DNA of 64,000 bases from Bog-159 sp963738375. GTDB lineage: Bacteria; Acidobacteriota; Terriglobia; Bryobacterales; Bryobacteraceae. Shown piece by piece: positions 24,663-33,782 of this stretch. Location: the NCBI GenBank assembly GCA_963738375.1, contig CAVTWL010000012.1:310001-374000 (forward strand), in the 5' to 3' direction. The position numbers were made by a program, and so were the translations under genes. The first letter of the stretch is position 1; each line of letters starts with the position of its first letter. The notes under the pieces were generated by a model. That model was not told the origin of the DNA. It ran no database searches and saw nothing but the letters and a program-made list of their open reading frames with translations.

Positions 24663-27600
24663 CTGAAGCTGAGACTCCTCGGCCTGCTGTGCCTGTTCGC
24701 TTTAGGCTCTTTCGCGCAGGAGGTCGACTGCTCTAACCTGCCGACCCAATTTACCGGAAGCGAATTTCCGTCAGGCGATTTCTTTGCCAACTTCGTCAAC
24801 CCCTGTTACACCATTCCCCTGACCTCCGGCACATCGGCCAAGACCGATCAAAATGACTTTTTTTGGGCCTTCTTTTATAAAGTCAATCCCAAGTATCAGT
24901 TGATCATCGTCGGCGCTTATCCCAATTCTCGTTTCTTCTCGGTCACCGCATACGACGACCATCGTTTGCCATCCCAAGCCATTGAAGACGTCAACATCGT
25001 TCCCTTGACTTCGGCTTACGTCAACCCGTACCAGCCCAACGTCCCCTATCAGGGCGGCCAGATGTACGCCGTGCCCTTGGGTTTCGAGGGCACCCCCGGC
25101 GTCCAGGAAAACGGCTGCCTGATGAACAACTACAACGTGGCCCCCAACGCCCTGGATGGAACGCTGCGCCACCAGGGAGCCAACTGGAACACCGACCCGG
25201 ACTTCTTTCAAACCTACCCGGGGCAGCCGTCGCACGTTGTGGATACGCCGCAGCACACCAACCCCCCGCATGCCGGCTACGTCATGGTTCGCGCCTACGT
25301 GGATATCAATCAGAATGACGCGCGCACTACGCCCATGGTGATCGTACGTGATGTCAACACCGGTTGCGCCTATCCCGCCGCCTACGCGCTCAACGTTCTC
25401 CAGGAGGTCTCCACCGATAGCGTCCAGACCAGTTGGTTGGACACGGTTCAGTGGAACGCGCACGGGACCTATGACAGCGATTATCTGCCCTGGCTATGCT
25501 ACGCCACCGACTCGCGCAACCAGATCATTTGGCAGCGCGATGGGCAAGCCGTGGAGTACCCGGATACGTTTGGCACTTACACTCACGCCGTATTCCCCAC
25601 GAATTTGCCGTCCACTCTGGCGGCCGCCGGCGAAGTGATTCGCGTATCCCTGCGGCTGCCCGTTGTTCCGCCCACTCCGTGTACCAACGGATGTTCACGC
25701 TCCGGCAATGAACAGGTCCGCTACACGGGCTTGTCCTTTAATTCCCCTAACGGAAACGCGCTGCTCAGCATCGGAGATTACCAATTCAACCAGGACGCCA
25801 ACGGATATGCCACTCTGATCGTCGGCACGGGCGCCACCATCCCCTCCTGGATTACTCCAGCCAACGGCTACACCTTCGTCGATCTCACGCAAGTTTCCGG
25901 CTACCAGAACTTGGATGCCGTTCAGTTCCGGAATATTCTGACGTCTCCCACGTTTGCGTGTTCAACGGTAAACGTGCCGTATAAGACCACGGTTTGGACC
26001 CCGAACGGAAGCCTGATCGGAGATTATCTGCCGGTAATCGACTTCCCGGTGGCGTCCACCCTGCCCCCCGTGACCAGCGAACTGATCGGGCCCAGCGCTT
26101 GCGGCCAGTTGCCTGTGGGCGTCCCGGCCGTATCGCCGGCTTGTGGCCTGCTTCCATCCAATCCCATGAGCGTCTCGCCGATTCTCGCCCCGTCTCCCGG
26201 TGAGGCCGTGTCCGGCGCACAACCACTGCCACCCATCGATATCATGGGGGCCGGCTTCGGCTTTGTGCCGGGCGAGCCGTTCAGTGGCGCCACAAATTAT
26301 TTGTCGTTCACCGACTTTACGCAGAACTGGACCGCCGGCCCGCCCGGAAGTCCCTGCACCGTTACCGTCTCAAAATGGGCCGACAATCGCATCGAGGCCA
26401 TACCCAACGTGGACACGGCTGGCCTTTGCCCCATGCTGCCCGGAGATCAACTCGGCATCTCCATCTGGAATCCGCAAACCGGAGCAGGCCCCGTCACCGC
26501 GACCGTGAACGTAAATCCCCCGGTCGTTTCAACCTTCGCACTCTCCGCTACCTCGACGCTGGTAGGAAGCGCCGGCAGTGGCGGCAGCGTGGAGATCAAC
26601 GCTGTAGGGCCTTTCATCGCCCTTTCCAATTCCCCGTGGTTGCAGGTTCAGACTGTCAGCGGAGTCGGCAATACGGTTTTTCGATATACGTATGGCACCA
26701 ACAGCAACGCCAACCAGCGGATCGGAACTTTGACCCTCGCCGGTCTGACCTTCACCGTGACTCAAGTGGGCGCGAGTTACACCCCCGCCACCGCTACCCT
26801 TCCGCTAGTAACTAGCGGATTGAATGCCCCCAACGGAGTCGCCGTGGATAGCCAGGGGAACGTCTATATCGCCGACACCGGCAATAACGCCATACGCAAG
26901 TATTCGCCCTCCACCCAGCAGCTAACCCCGCTGGTCACCTCCGGTATGAACGGCCCGGTCGGAGTCGCGGTCGACGCGACCGGCAATGTCTATATCGCGG
27001 ATGCCGGTAATCATGCCATCGAGCAATGGAATGTCGCCGCCCAACAGTTGAACACCCTCGCATCCGGCTTGGGAGATCCTGACGGAGTCACCTTCAGCGC
27101 CGCCACCGGTAACTTATATTTTTCCGATGGCACGAACAATGACATTGACGTTTGGAATGCAACCAACCCGGGATCGGTGGTAGTGGCTTCCTCCGGATTG
27201 AACGGCCCCAGCGGCCTGGCAGTCGATGATCTCGGAAACGTCTACTTCGCCAACACTCTGGCCGACCAGATCCAGGTCTGGTCCCCAGCCACCCAACAAG
27301 CCACACCATTAGTGACCACCGGCTTGGCTCAGCCGTCCGGCGTTGCCGTAGACACGCTGGGCAACGTCTACTTCGCCGACACCGGCCAGAACGCCATCCT
27401 CAAATGGAACGCCGGAACGAACTCCGTCAACACCCTGGTATCTACCGGCCTCAACCACCCCAGCGGAGTCGCGGTCGATACCCAGGGCAACGTCTATGTC
27501 GCCGATACCGGCAATAACGCCATTAAGGAATTCAGTTTCGTCAACCTGGACCTCTCCACCACCAACGTCAACGAGCCGGCCGGCGCGGGAACCGATTCCG

Positions 27601-30600
27601 TAACGTTCAAAGTGCTTCCCTCCGGTACACCCGTCACCGCCACCAGCAGCGTGCCGTGGCTGACCATCACCAGCGTCAAGGCCAGCACCATCAGCTTCTC
27701 GTTCCTGGCCAACACCTCGGGCGCGATTCAAAACGGCGCCATCAACGTGCTCGGCCAGACCATCACGGTCTTGCAGGATTGCGACAATCCCGCCACCCTC
27801 ACCAAGACAGCCGGCGATCTGCAATCTGCCGCCATCGGACAGCCCTATGCCGCGCCCTTCCAGGTGACCGTGGTGGACACCAAGGGCATCCCCATCGCCG
27901 GTGTGCCCGTGGCCTTCTCCATCAACGCCGGAACAGGCGGAGCCAGCGGAACCTGGAGCACCACCCCCCCCATGCCCGTGGCCACCAACTCCAGCGGAGT
28001 CGCCACCGCGCCGGTCCTGACCGCCAACAGCATCCCCGGCCAGTTCACCGTAACCGCCACCATCAACCACATCAGCGTAACTTTCACGTTGACCAACGTC
28101 AATTTCGCCCTGGCCGCTTCTTCCGTCAACGTCGGCAGCGCGCCAGGCAACGGCGCCGTCTATCTGACCGCCAGTGGACCGTGGACCGCGGTGAGCAGCG
28201 CCCCCTGGCTGCAAGTGGCTCCCGGAAGCGCCAGCGGATCCGGCGGAGCGTTGATCTCATTCAGCTACGCCGCCAACACCGGCACCACCGCGCAGACCGG
28301 CGCCATCACCATCGCCGGATTGACCTTCACCGTCAATCAGGCCAGCGCCAACTATACCCAGACCTTCCCCGTCACCACCCTGATTTCCACCGGCGTGAGC
28401 ATGCCCCAGGGCGTCGCCGTGGATGCCCAAGGCGACGTCTACGTGGCCGACACCGGAAACAACGCGGTCGAAGAACTGGTAGCTTCTTCGCAGCTATGGA
28501 ATCCCATCATCGTTTCCGGATTGAATGCGCCCACCGCGGTGGCCGTCGATTCCCAAGGCAATTTGTATGTCGCCGACGCCGGCGACTTCGCCATCAAAGA
28601 GTGGAATGCGTCCAAGCAGGTCCTGACCGCGCTGGTCGACGGTATGACGCAGCCTTACGGCGTAGCACTCGATGCGCAGGCGAACGTCTACTTCTCCGAT
28701 GCGGGCGCCAACATCATTCAGAAGTGGACCGCTTCCAGCAGCCAGCTCAACACTCTGATCACCGGCGCAACCCAGCCGCGAGGCTTGGCGCTCGATCAAT
28801 TCGGCAACATCTACTTCGCCAACGCGGGCGGCAATAACGTCGAGAAGTGGAGCCCTTCCACGCAGCAGACCACCGTCGATTTTTCGGCTGGCGTCGCACA
28901 GCCGGCGGGCATTGCCATCGACGGCCAGGGCAACATCTACTTCTCCGAGCCCGCCTCCAACGCCATCCTGCAATGGAATGCCGCCAACCAGCAGTTGGTC
29001 CCGGCGGTTTCCGCGGGCCTGAATAACCCGGCCGGACTCGCGGTCGACATGCAGGGCAACGTCTATGTGGCGGATCAGAATAACAACGCCATCAAGAAGA
29101 TTACTCCGGCCTATCTCGCGCTGAGCACCACCAACATGAACGAAGGCGCATCATCCGGTTCGGATTCGCTGACGGTCCTGGTGCTGCCCGCCACCCTCCC
29201 CATCACCGCCACCAGCAATCAATCCTGGTTGACCGTCACCAGCGTCTCCGGCGGTACCATCGGCATCGCGTTCCAAAGCAACACTTCCGCCGCGCCGCGC
29301 GTCGCAATGGTGAACGTGCTGGGCCTCACCGTCACCGTGACCCAGGCCGGAGATACGGTCGGCGCCCTCACGATCACAGCCGGCAACAACCAGACCGCGC
29401 CGATCGGCCAGCCCTTCCCGGCAGCCCTGCAGGTCAACGTCACCGATGCCAACGGCATTCCGTTGCAGGGCGCGCCGGTCATCTTCACCATCAACCCGGC
29501 ATCCAACGGCGCCGCCGGCGCCTGGAGCGGCACGCTCCCCGTCTCCGTGCCAACCGATCAGAACGGCAACGCCTCCGCGCCCCTGCTCACCGCCAACAAC
29601 ATCGCCGGTGCATTCACCGTCACGGCCAGCGCCGGTTCCGTGAATGCGGCATTCACGCTAACGAATGAGTTCATCGGCCTGAGCGCTTACACCCTGTATG
29701 TGCCCAGCACCGCCGGCAGTAGCGAAGTGCTGCTGGTGGCCGCCGGACCCTGGACGGCGGTGAGCAGCGCCTCGTGGCTGACGGTCAACGCCGGCACTTC
29801 CGCCGGCGCCGGCAACGCCGTGATTACCTTCAGCTATGCGGCCAACCCCGGCTCCGCCCCCCAGACGGCCACGGTCAACGTCTCCGGCCAGATCCTCAAC
29901 GTCACGCAAGCGGGCACGGGATTTGTACCCGTGGCCCAACTCAAAGGGCTGATCACTTCCGGCTTGGCGAGTCCCCAGGGCGTCGCTGTCGATTCGCTAG
30001 GGAACGTCTACATCGCCGATACCTCGAACAACGCCATCAAGGAGTGGAATGCCGCTACCCAGCAGGTCACCACGCTGGTTTCCGGACTCAGTGGACCCAC
30101 CGGCGTGGCCGTCGATCAATACGGCAACGTCTATTTCACCGACAACGGTCACAACGCCATCAAAGAATATTTGCCGTCCACCCAGCAGGTGAACACTCTG
30201 GTCGGTTCACAACTCAGCGGACCGTCTGGCATCGCCGTGGATAGGCTCGGCAACGTGTACTTCTCGGATACCCGGCACAACGCCATTAAGGAATGTAGTC
30301 CGCCCACCAACACCGTGACGACGCTGGTGTCCACGGGGCTCTCGCTTCCGCGCGGCGTGGCGGTCGACTGGCGGGGCAACGTGTATTTCGCCGATAGTGG
30401 CAACAACGCGCTGAAGGAGTGGGCCGCCAACACCGGATTGGTCACCGCGCTGATCTCCCTCGGGTTGGCGACTCCCTGGGGAGTGGCCGTCGACGGGGAA
30501 GGCAACGCCTACGTTGCCGACAGCCTGGACAATCAGGTGAAGCAGTGGAACGAACAACAGCAACAGATCATCCCGCTCGTCACCACCGGGTTGAAGCTGC

Positions 30601-30929
30601 CCAAAGGCCTTGCCCTCGATGCGTCGAATAATATCTACATCGCCAGCACGAATGCGAACTCCATCCAGAAATTGACCCAGGCTTACGTGCAGTTCAGCGC
30701 CACCAGCATCAAAGTCGGATACAAGGCCGGCACAAGCTCCTTCAACGTGCAGGTGCTTCCAGCCAATACTTCGTGGGCGGCTACCTGTAACCAAAGTTGG
30801 CTGACCATCACCGGCATCTCCAACGGGACAGTCAGCTTCTCTTACACGGCGAATGTGTTGCCCACCAAGCGGGCTGCGCAGATCAACGTATTAGGCCAGA
30901 TCGTTACCGTCAACCAGGGTGGCAACTAA
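24663..30929 (+). CDS. Giant secreted NHL/BACON/Ig-like mosaic protein, CTG start proposed
   Basis: This 2088-residue secreted protein begins with a signal peptide read in frame from CTG 24663 (LRLLGLLCLFALGSFAQ). Upstream to the first stop no ATG, GTG or TTG exists; GAGGG at 24651-24655 is seven bases before the CTG. After a large N-terminal domain of unknown fold (about 20-620), the protein alternates NHL-repeat blocks (starting near residues 712, 1236 and 1759) with BACON domains and Big_1-like domains. The NHL motif is V(A/D)VDSQGNVYIADTGNNAI. The last BACON domain ends at the C-terminus (QIVTVNQGGN). It probably sits on or outside the cell and binds a polymer or partner protein. No catalytic residues are visible. 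Confidence 0.85.
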   Translation: MKLRLLGLLCLFALGSFAQEVDCSNLPTQFTGSEFPSGDFFANFVNPCYTIPLTSGTSAKTDQNDFFWAFFYKVNPKYQLIIVGAYPNSRFFSVTAYDDHRLPSQAIEDVNIVPLTSAYVNPYQPNVPYQGGQMYAVPLGFEGTPGVQENGCLMNNYNVAPNALDGTLRHQGANWNTDPDFFQTYPGQPSHVVDTPQHTNPPHAGYVMVRAYVDINQNDARTTPMVIVRDVNTGCAYPAAYALNVLQEVSTDSVQTSWLDTVQWNAHGTYDSDYLPWLCYATDSRNQIIWQRDGQAVEYPDTFGTYTHAVFPTNLPSTLAAAGEVIRVSLRLPVVPPTPCTNGCSRSGNEQVRYTGLSFNSPNGNALLSIGDYQFNQDANGYATLIVGTGATIPSWITPANGYTFVDLTQVSGYQNLDAVQFRNILTSPTFACSTVNVPYKTTVWTPNGSLIGDYLPVIDFPVASTLPPVTSELIGPSACGQLPVGVPAVSPACGLLPSNPMSVSPILAPSPGEAVSGAQPLPPIDIMGAGFGFVPGEPFSGATNYLSFTDFTQNWTAGPPGSPCTVTVSKWADNRIEAIPNVDTAGLCPMLPGDQLGISIWNPQTGAGPVTATVNVNPPVVSTFALSATSTLVGSAGSGGSVEINAVGPFIALSNSPWLQVQTVSGVGNTVFRYTYGTNSNANQRIGTLTLAGLTFTVTQVGASYTPATATLPLVTSGLNAPNGVAVDSQGNVYIADTGNNAIRKYSPSTQQLTPLVTSGMNGPVGVAVDATGNVYIADAGNHAIEQWNVAAQQLNTLASGLGDPDGVTFSAATGNLYFSDGTNNDIDVWNATNPGSVVVASSGLNGPSGLAVDDLGNVYFANTLADQIQVWSPATQQATPLVTTGLAQPSGVAVDTLGNVYFADTGQNAILKWNAGTNSVNTLVSTGLNHPSGVAVDTQGNVYVADTGNNAIKEFSFVNLDLSTTNVNEPAGAGTDSVTFKVLPSGTPVTATSSVPWLTITSVKASTISFSFLANTSGAIQNGAINVLGQTITVLQDCDNPATLTKTAGDLQSAAIGQPYAAPFQVTVVDTKGIPIAGVPVAFSINAGTGGASGTWSTTPPMPVATNSSGVATAPVLTANSIPGQFTVTATINHISVTFTLTNVNFALAASSVNVGSAPGNGAVYLTASGPWTAVSSAPWLQVAPGSASGSGGALISFSYAANTGTTAQTGAITIAGLTFTVNQASANYTQTFPVTTLISTGVSMPQGVAVDAQGDVYVADTGNNAVEELVASSQLWNPIIVSGLNAPTAVAVDSQGNLYVADAGDFAIKEWNASKQVLTALVDGMTQPYGVALDAQANVYFSDAGANIIQKWTASSSQLNTLITGATQPRGLALDQFGNIYFANAGGNNVEKWSPSTQQTTVDFSAGVAQPAGIAIDGQGNIYFSEPASNAILQWNAANQQLVPAVSAGLNNPAGLAVDMQGNVYVADQNNNAIKKITPAYLALSTTNMNEGASSGSDSLTVLVLPATLPITATSNQSWLTVTSVSGGTIGIAFQSNTSAAPRVAMVNVLGLTVTVTQAGDTVGALTITAGNNQTAPIGQPFPAALQVNVTDANGIPLQGAPVIFTINPASNGAAGAWSGTLPVSVPTDQNGNASAPLLTANNIAGAFTVTASAGSVNAAFTLTNEFIGLSAYTLYVPSTAGSSEVLLVAAGPWTAVSSASWLTVNAGTSAGAGNAVITFSYAANPGSAPQTATVNVSGQILNVTQAGTGFVPVAQLKGLITSGLASPQGVAVDSLGNVYIADTSNNAIKEWNAATQQVTTLVSGLSGPTGVAVDQYGNVYFTDNGHNAIKEYLPSTQQVNTLVGSQLSGPSGIAVDRLGNVYFSDTRHNAIKECSPPTNTVTTLVSTGLSLPRGVAVDWRGNVYFADSGNNALKEWAANTGLVTALISLGLATPWGVAVDGEGNAYVADSLDNQVKQWNEQQQQIIPLVTTGLKLPKGLALDASNNIYIASTNANSIQKLTQAYVQFSATSIKVGYKAGTSSFNVQVLPANTSWAATCNQSWLTITGISNGTVSFSYTANVLPTKRAAQINVLGQIVTVNQGGN
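26838..30690 (+). repeat. Protein super-repeat of about 524 residues
   Basis: The unit NHL block, BACON-like, Big_1-like, BACON recurs. Matching 'gtcgccgtgga' codons at 26838 and 28413 are 1575 bases apart (525 codons). The third copy's equivalent at 29982 is 1569 bases further (523 codons). The third unit stops after its NHL block and one BACON domain. Confidence 0.8.
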
Positions 30930-31132
30930 GGCAATCCCGTAACATCGGGAAACTCGAATATGGAGCCGCACTAACAGAACCAACGACTGAATCCAGGAGC
31001 AAAAACAGTTAGATCAGGTTAAAACTCCATGTTTCAGCCCGGTAGACATTGAGCGCAATTCAGTGATGCGATTGGCGCGGCTCCGCGCTTGAGCTTTCCG
31101 GCCTTAACGAGGACCCTTGGTTGGGCGCTGCC

Positions 31133-31288
31133 TGGATTCAACTGATACCGCAAGGCCTGCAAACGGGCTTCCCGGGCTGCGGTTTCGGCACGTAACAGGC
31201 GTTCCCTTTCCTCCGAATCGGCGTGCCATTGCTTGATGCTGAAATACAGGCTGGACCAACTGAACGCGTCACTTTCCGGCTTGCGCGC
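31133..31288 (-). pseudogene. Fragment of a LytS-type sensor histidine kinase
   Basis: The frame 31034-31288 reads, from the stop at 31289, ESDAFSWSSLYFSIKQWHADSEERERLL...EARLQALRYQLNP. This is the coiled coil that precedes the HFLFN box in LytS/YehU kinases. The match ends exactly at QLNP, where HFLFN should begin; the remaining frame (to 31034) is unrelated. No kinase domain is present in the surrounding 446 bases. This is a decayed gene fragment, not a gene. Confidence 0.55.
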
Positions 31289-31376
31289 TCAGCCCCTACG
31301 GTAACTTTCCTGGGCATCGATTCCGCCCCGCGCCCGCTCGGCGGTGCCGCCTGAGTGCCTATAATATCCTTAGTCC

Positions 31377-33227
31377 ATGCCAAGAATCTCCAGGCAAGCC
31401 ATTCTTTTTCTCATGGCGGGCATTCCCGCGCTGCTAGCCCAGGGCAGCCATCCAGGGATGGGGTCGATCCCATTCCCCGGCGGCGTCACCTTTCGCGTGT
31501 GGGCGCCCGACGCTGCCAGCGTGTTTGTCGAAGGCGATTTTAATAGCTGGTCCGCTACCGCCAACCCACTGGTCTCCGAAGGGGACGGCAACTGGTCCAA
31601 CGACGTCGCAGGCGCCATAACAGGACAAGCTTACCGCTACGTCCTCGCCAGCCCTGGTTTCGCCACCGTCACCCGGCGCGATCCATATAGCCGCGTGGAA
31701 ACGGAAGCCGATTACAACCTGGGCAACTCCATCGTCTACGACACCAACGCCTACCAATGGCAGAGCCAGCCGTTCACCGCGCCGCCCTTGGCCGGCCTCG
31801 CTATTTATGAGATGGAGATCGGCACGTTTGCCCCGAATGGCGGCAAGCAGGGCAGCTTCCAATCCGCCATCGCCAAACTAACCAGCATTTCGTCGCTCGG
31901 ATTCAATGCGGTTGAGGTGATGCCGGTCGTCGAAAACCCGCCCCACAACATCGGGTACGGACCCACCGATCAACTGGCGGTACAAAACGAAGTCTACGGC
32001 GGCCCGGATAGTTTCAAGGCTTTTGTGGACGCCTGCCACTCCCTGGGCCTCGCGGTGATCCTGGACATCGTTCACAATCACTGGGGACCTGGGGACTTGA
32101 CCACCGACGATTACGACGGCTGGCACACCACCGAATACCCGGGCGGAATCTATTTCTACGACGTTGACGATTGGAATTCGCCTTTCGGGCCCCGGCCCAA
32201 TTATTCCAGCCCGAACGTCGCGCAGTACATTCTCGATTCCTTGACCATGTGGAACAGCGAATATCGAATCGACGGCTACCGTTGGGATTCCGTATCGAAC
32301 ATCTACAACACCAACAGCGGCGCCGGCGCCAATTTGCCGGATGGCTGGAGTCTCCTGCAAAACGGCAACCTCCAGAACCTCAGCCAGAATGCCGCGTCCA
32401 TCGCCATTGCCGAAGATCTGACAGGCAACGCCGCGGTGACCGCTCCCATCTCCCAGTCGGGCGCAGGCTTTGCCAGCCAATGGAACGGAAACTTTGTATC
32501 CAATTTGCGCACGCAGTTGACGCAATCGAGCGACGGGACGGTGAACATGGATCTGGTCGCCAGCGCCATCGGGCAGGCATTTAACGGCACTTATACTCAG
32601 AATTTGAATTATACGGAGTCGCACAATGAAGTGACGGACGGCGGCCAGCGGTTGACCACGCTGATCGACCCCGGCGCTTCCACCAGCTGGCTGTCGCTGA
32701 AGAAGAGCACCCTGGGGGCCGGCATCCTGTTCACGTCGCCCGGGGTACCTATGATTTTCCAGGGCCAGGAATTCGTGGAGAATGAGCCTCTGGTTTATAA
32801 CCAGCCGCTCCAATGGCAGCTCGCCACCCAATTCGCGGGCATTCGCAAGCTTTGGGGAGCGCTGATTTCCGCGCGCAAGAACGCAGCGGGACTGACACCC
32901 AACCTGACCGGCAATGGTCTGAACATCTACCAGGTTGATAACACGAACAAGTTGATCGCTTTCGAGCGGTTCGATTCGCAGGCGCCTGGCAGCGTCGTCG
33001 TGGTAGCCAATTTCACCGGCAACACCGAAACCGGCAGGCAGGTCGGATTTCCATCCTCCGGAACCTGGGTCACGCGATTCAACAGCGACAGCAAGATTTA
33101 CAGCTCTCTGTTTTCCGGGGCAGGCTCGAAGTCGGTGAAAGCCACCGGCGCACCGTATTCCGGCATGCCGTGTAGCGGCAGTTTGACGATCGGTCCGTAT
33201 TCGCTCATGATTCTGTCTCCACAGTAA
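31377..33227 (+). CDS. Secreted GH13 (alpha-amylase family) protein with CBM48
   Basis: This 616-residue protein has a signal peptide (MPRISRQAILFLMAGIPALLAQ), an N-terminal CBM48/E-set domain (about residues 35-120, VTFRVWAPDAASVFVEGDFNSW), and a GH13 barrel. Region I is ILDIVHNHWG, the nucleophile region II is DGYRWDSV (D304), and the acid is E346 in IAIAED. Region IV reads ESHNEV, so the expected catalytic Asp of the HD pair is Asn417. The layout is closest to 1,4-alpha-glucan branching enzyme and maltooligosyltrehalose trehalohydrolase-like proteins. With Asn in region IV, full glycosidase activity is doubtful. It could bind alpha-glucans or use an altered mechanism. No polymer-use genes are adjacent. 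Confidence 0.85.
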   Translation: MPRISRQAILFLMAGIPALLAQGSHPGMGSIPFPGGVTFRVWAPDAASVFVEGDFNSWSATANPLVSEGDGNWSNDVAGAITGQAYRYVLASPGFATVTRRDPYSRVETEADYNLGNSIVYDTNAYQWQSQPFTAPPLAGLAIYEMEIGTFAPNGGKQGSFQSAIAKLTSISSLGFNAVEVMPVVENPPHNIGYGPTDQLAVQNEVYGGPDSFKAFVDACHSLGLAVILDIVHNHWGPGDLTTDDYDGWHTTEYPGGIYFYDVDDWNSPFGPRPNYSSPNVAQYILDSLTMWNSEYRIDGYRWDSVSNIYNTNSGAGANLPDGWSLLQNGNLQNLSQNAASIAIAEDLTGNAAVTAPISQSGAGFASQWNGNFVSNLRTQLTQSSDGTVNMDLVASAIGQAFNGTYTQNLNYTESHNEVTDGGQRLTTLIDPGASTSWLSLKKSTLGAGILFTSPGVPMIFQGQEFVENEPLVYNQPLQWQLATQFAGIRKLWGALISARKNAAGLTPNLTGNGLNIYQVDNTNKLIAFERFDSQAPGSVVVVANFTGNTETGRQVGFPSSGTWVTRFNSDSKIYSSLFSGAGSKSVKATGAPYSGMPCSGSLTIGPYSLMILSPQ

Positions 33228-33239
33228 CAACCATTGGCT

Positions 33240-33365
33240 CGACGCCTTTGGTACCAGGGCATGACATACATCTCCGCTGCGCAGGGCGGGGCGGTGGCGA
33301 CGTTTGGCGGATACATCTCGGGCCCCGGCCGCAACGACGCCTGGCTCTTCACCCTATCGAGGTAA
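33240..33365 (+). pseudogene. Relic of a kelch-type propeller C-terminus
   Basis: The in-frame stretch reads RLWYQGMTYISAAQGGAVA, then TFGGYISGPGRNDAWLF to a TAA. It resembles a last kelch motif (GG...N-D-x-W). No start codon with an SD lies upstream. It appears to be a remnant of a larger gene that has been removed or replaced by the neighbours. Confidence 0.35.
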
Positions 33366-33389
33366 GGAAGGGGACATTTCTAACGAGGC

Positions 33390-33452
33390 TTGACACCTCC
33401 GAGGTCGAACTCTTGACTTCGCATTCCATTTATTCTACTATGCAGAGGAAAT
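33390..33452 (+). promoter_or_regulatory. Strong promoter and candidate operator of the second PadR gene
   Basis: TTGACT (33413-33418), an exact 17-base spacer, and TACTAT (33436-33441) form a near-consensus sigma-70 promoter. Just upstream, ACCTCCGAGGT (33395-33405) is a perfect 11-base inverted repeat, flanked by a second TTGACA (33390-33395). It is a plausible PadR operator. AGAGG at about 33444-33448 serves as SD for ATG 33453. Confidence 0.6.
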
Positions 33453-33779
33453 ATGCCATCGCGAGCCTACCTCGGCGAATTGGAACAAATTGTGCTCCTC
33501 GCCTTGATCCGCCTCGGTGACCACGCCTACGGCGTCCCTATCCGCCAGGACATCGAGAAACGCACCAAACGCGGCATTTCCATCGGCGCGCTCTACCGTA
33601 CGCTGGAACGGCTGGAGGAAAAAGGATTCGTCAGTTCCACCTTCGGCGACCCTACCCCGGAACGCGGCGGCCGCGCCAAACGCTTCTTCCGCGCCGAACC
33701 ATCGGGGCTGCAGGCCCTGCGCCGCACCCGCAACGCAATAGATGTCATGTGGGAAGGCCTCGATCTCAAGAGCATCTAA
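33453..33779 (+). CDS. PadR-family transcriptional regulator (second pair)
   Basis: This 108-residue winged-helix regulator has the PadR signatures LGELEQIVLLALIRLGDHAYGVPIRQDIEKRTKRGISIGALYRTLERLEEKGFVSSTF. It shares the fold but only part of the sequence with the PadR at 21301, and its DNA-recognition residues differ, so it probably reads another operator. The ADOP gene begins three bases after the stop and they are one transcript from the promoter at 33413-33441. Confidence 0.92.
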   Translation: MPSRAYLGELEQIVLLALIRLGDHAYGVPIRQDIEKRTKRGISIGALYRTLERLEEKGFVSSTFGDPTPERGGRAKRFFRAEPSGLQALRRTRNAIDVMWEGLDLKSI

Positions 33780-33782
33780 CCC

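Noticed and set aside
26800..30700. Repeated DNA as a CRISPR array
   Set aside because: Repeats are in frame, diverged, without spacers of constant length, and encode NHL motifs.
30935..30950. Terminator after the giant gene
   Set aside because: TCCCG-TAACAT-CGGGA is only five base pairs and has no T run.
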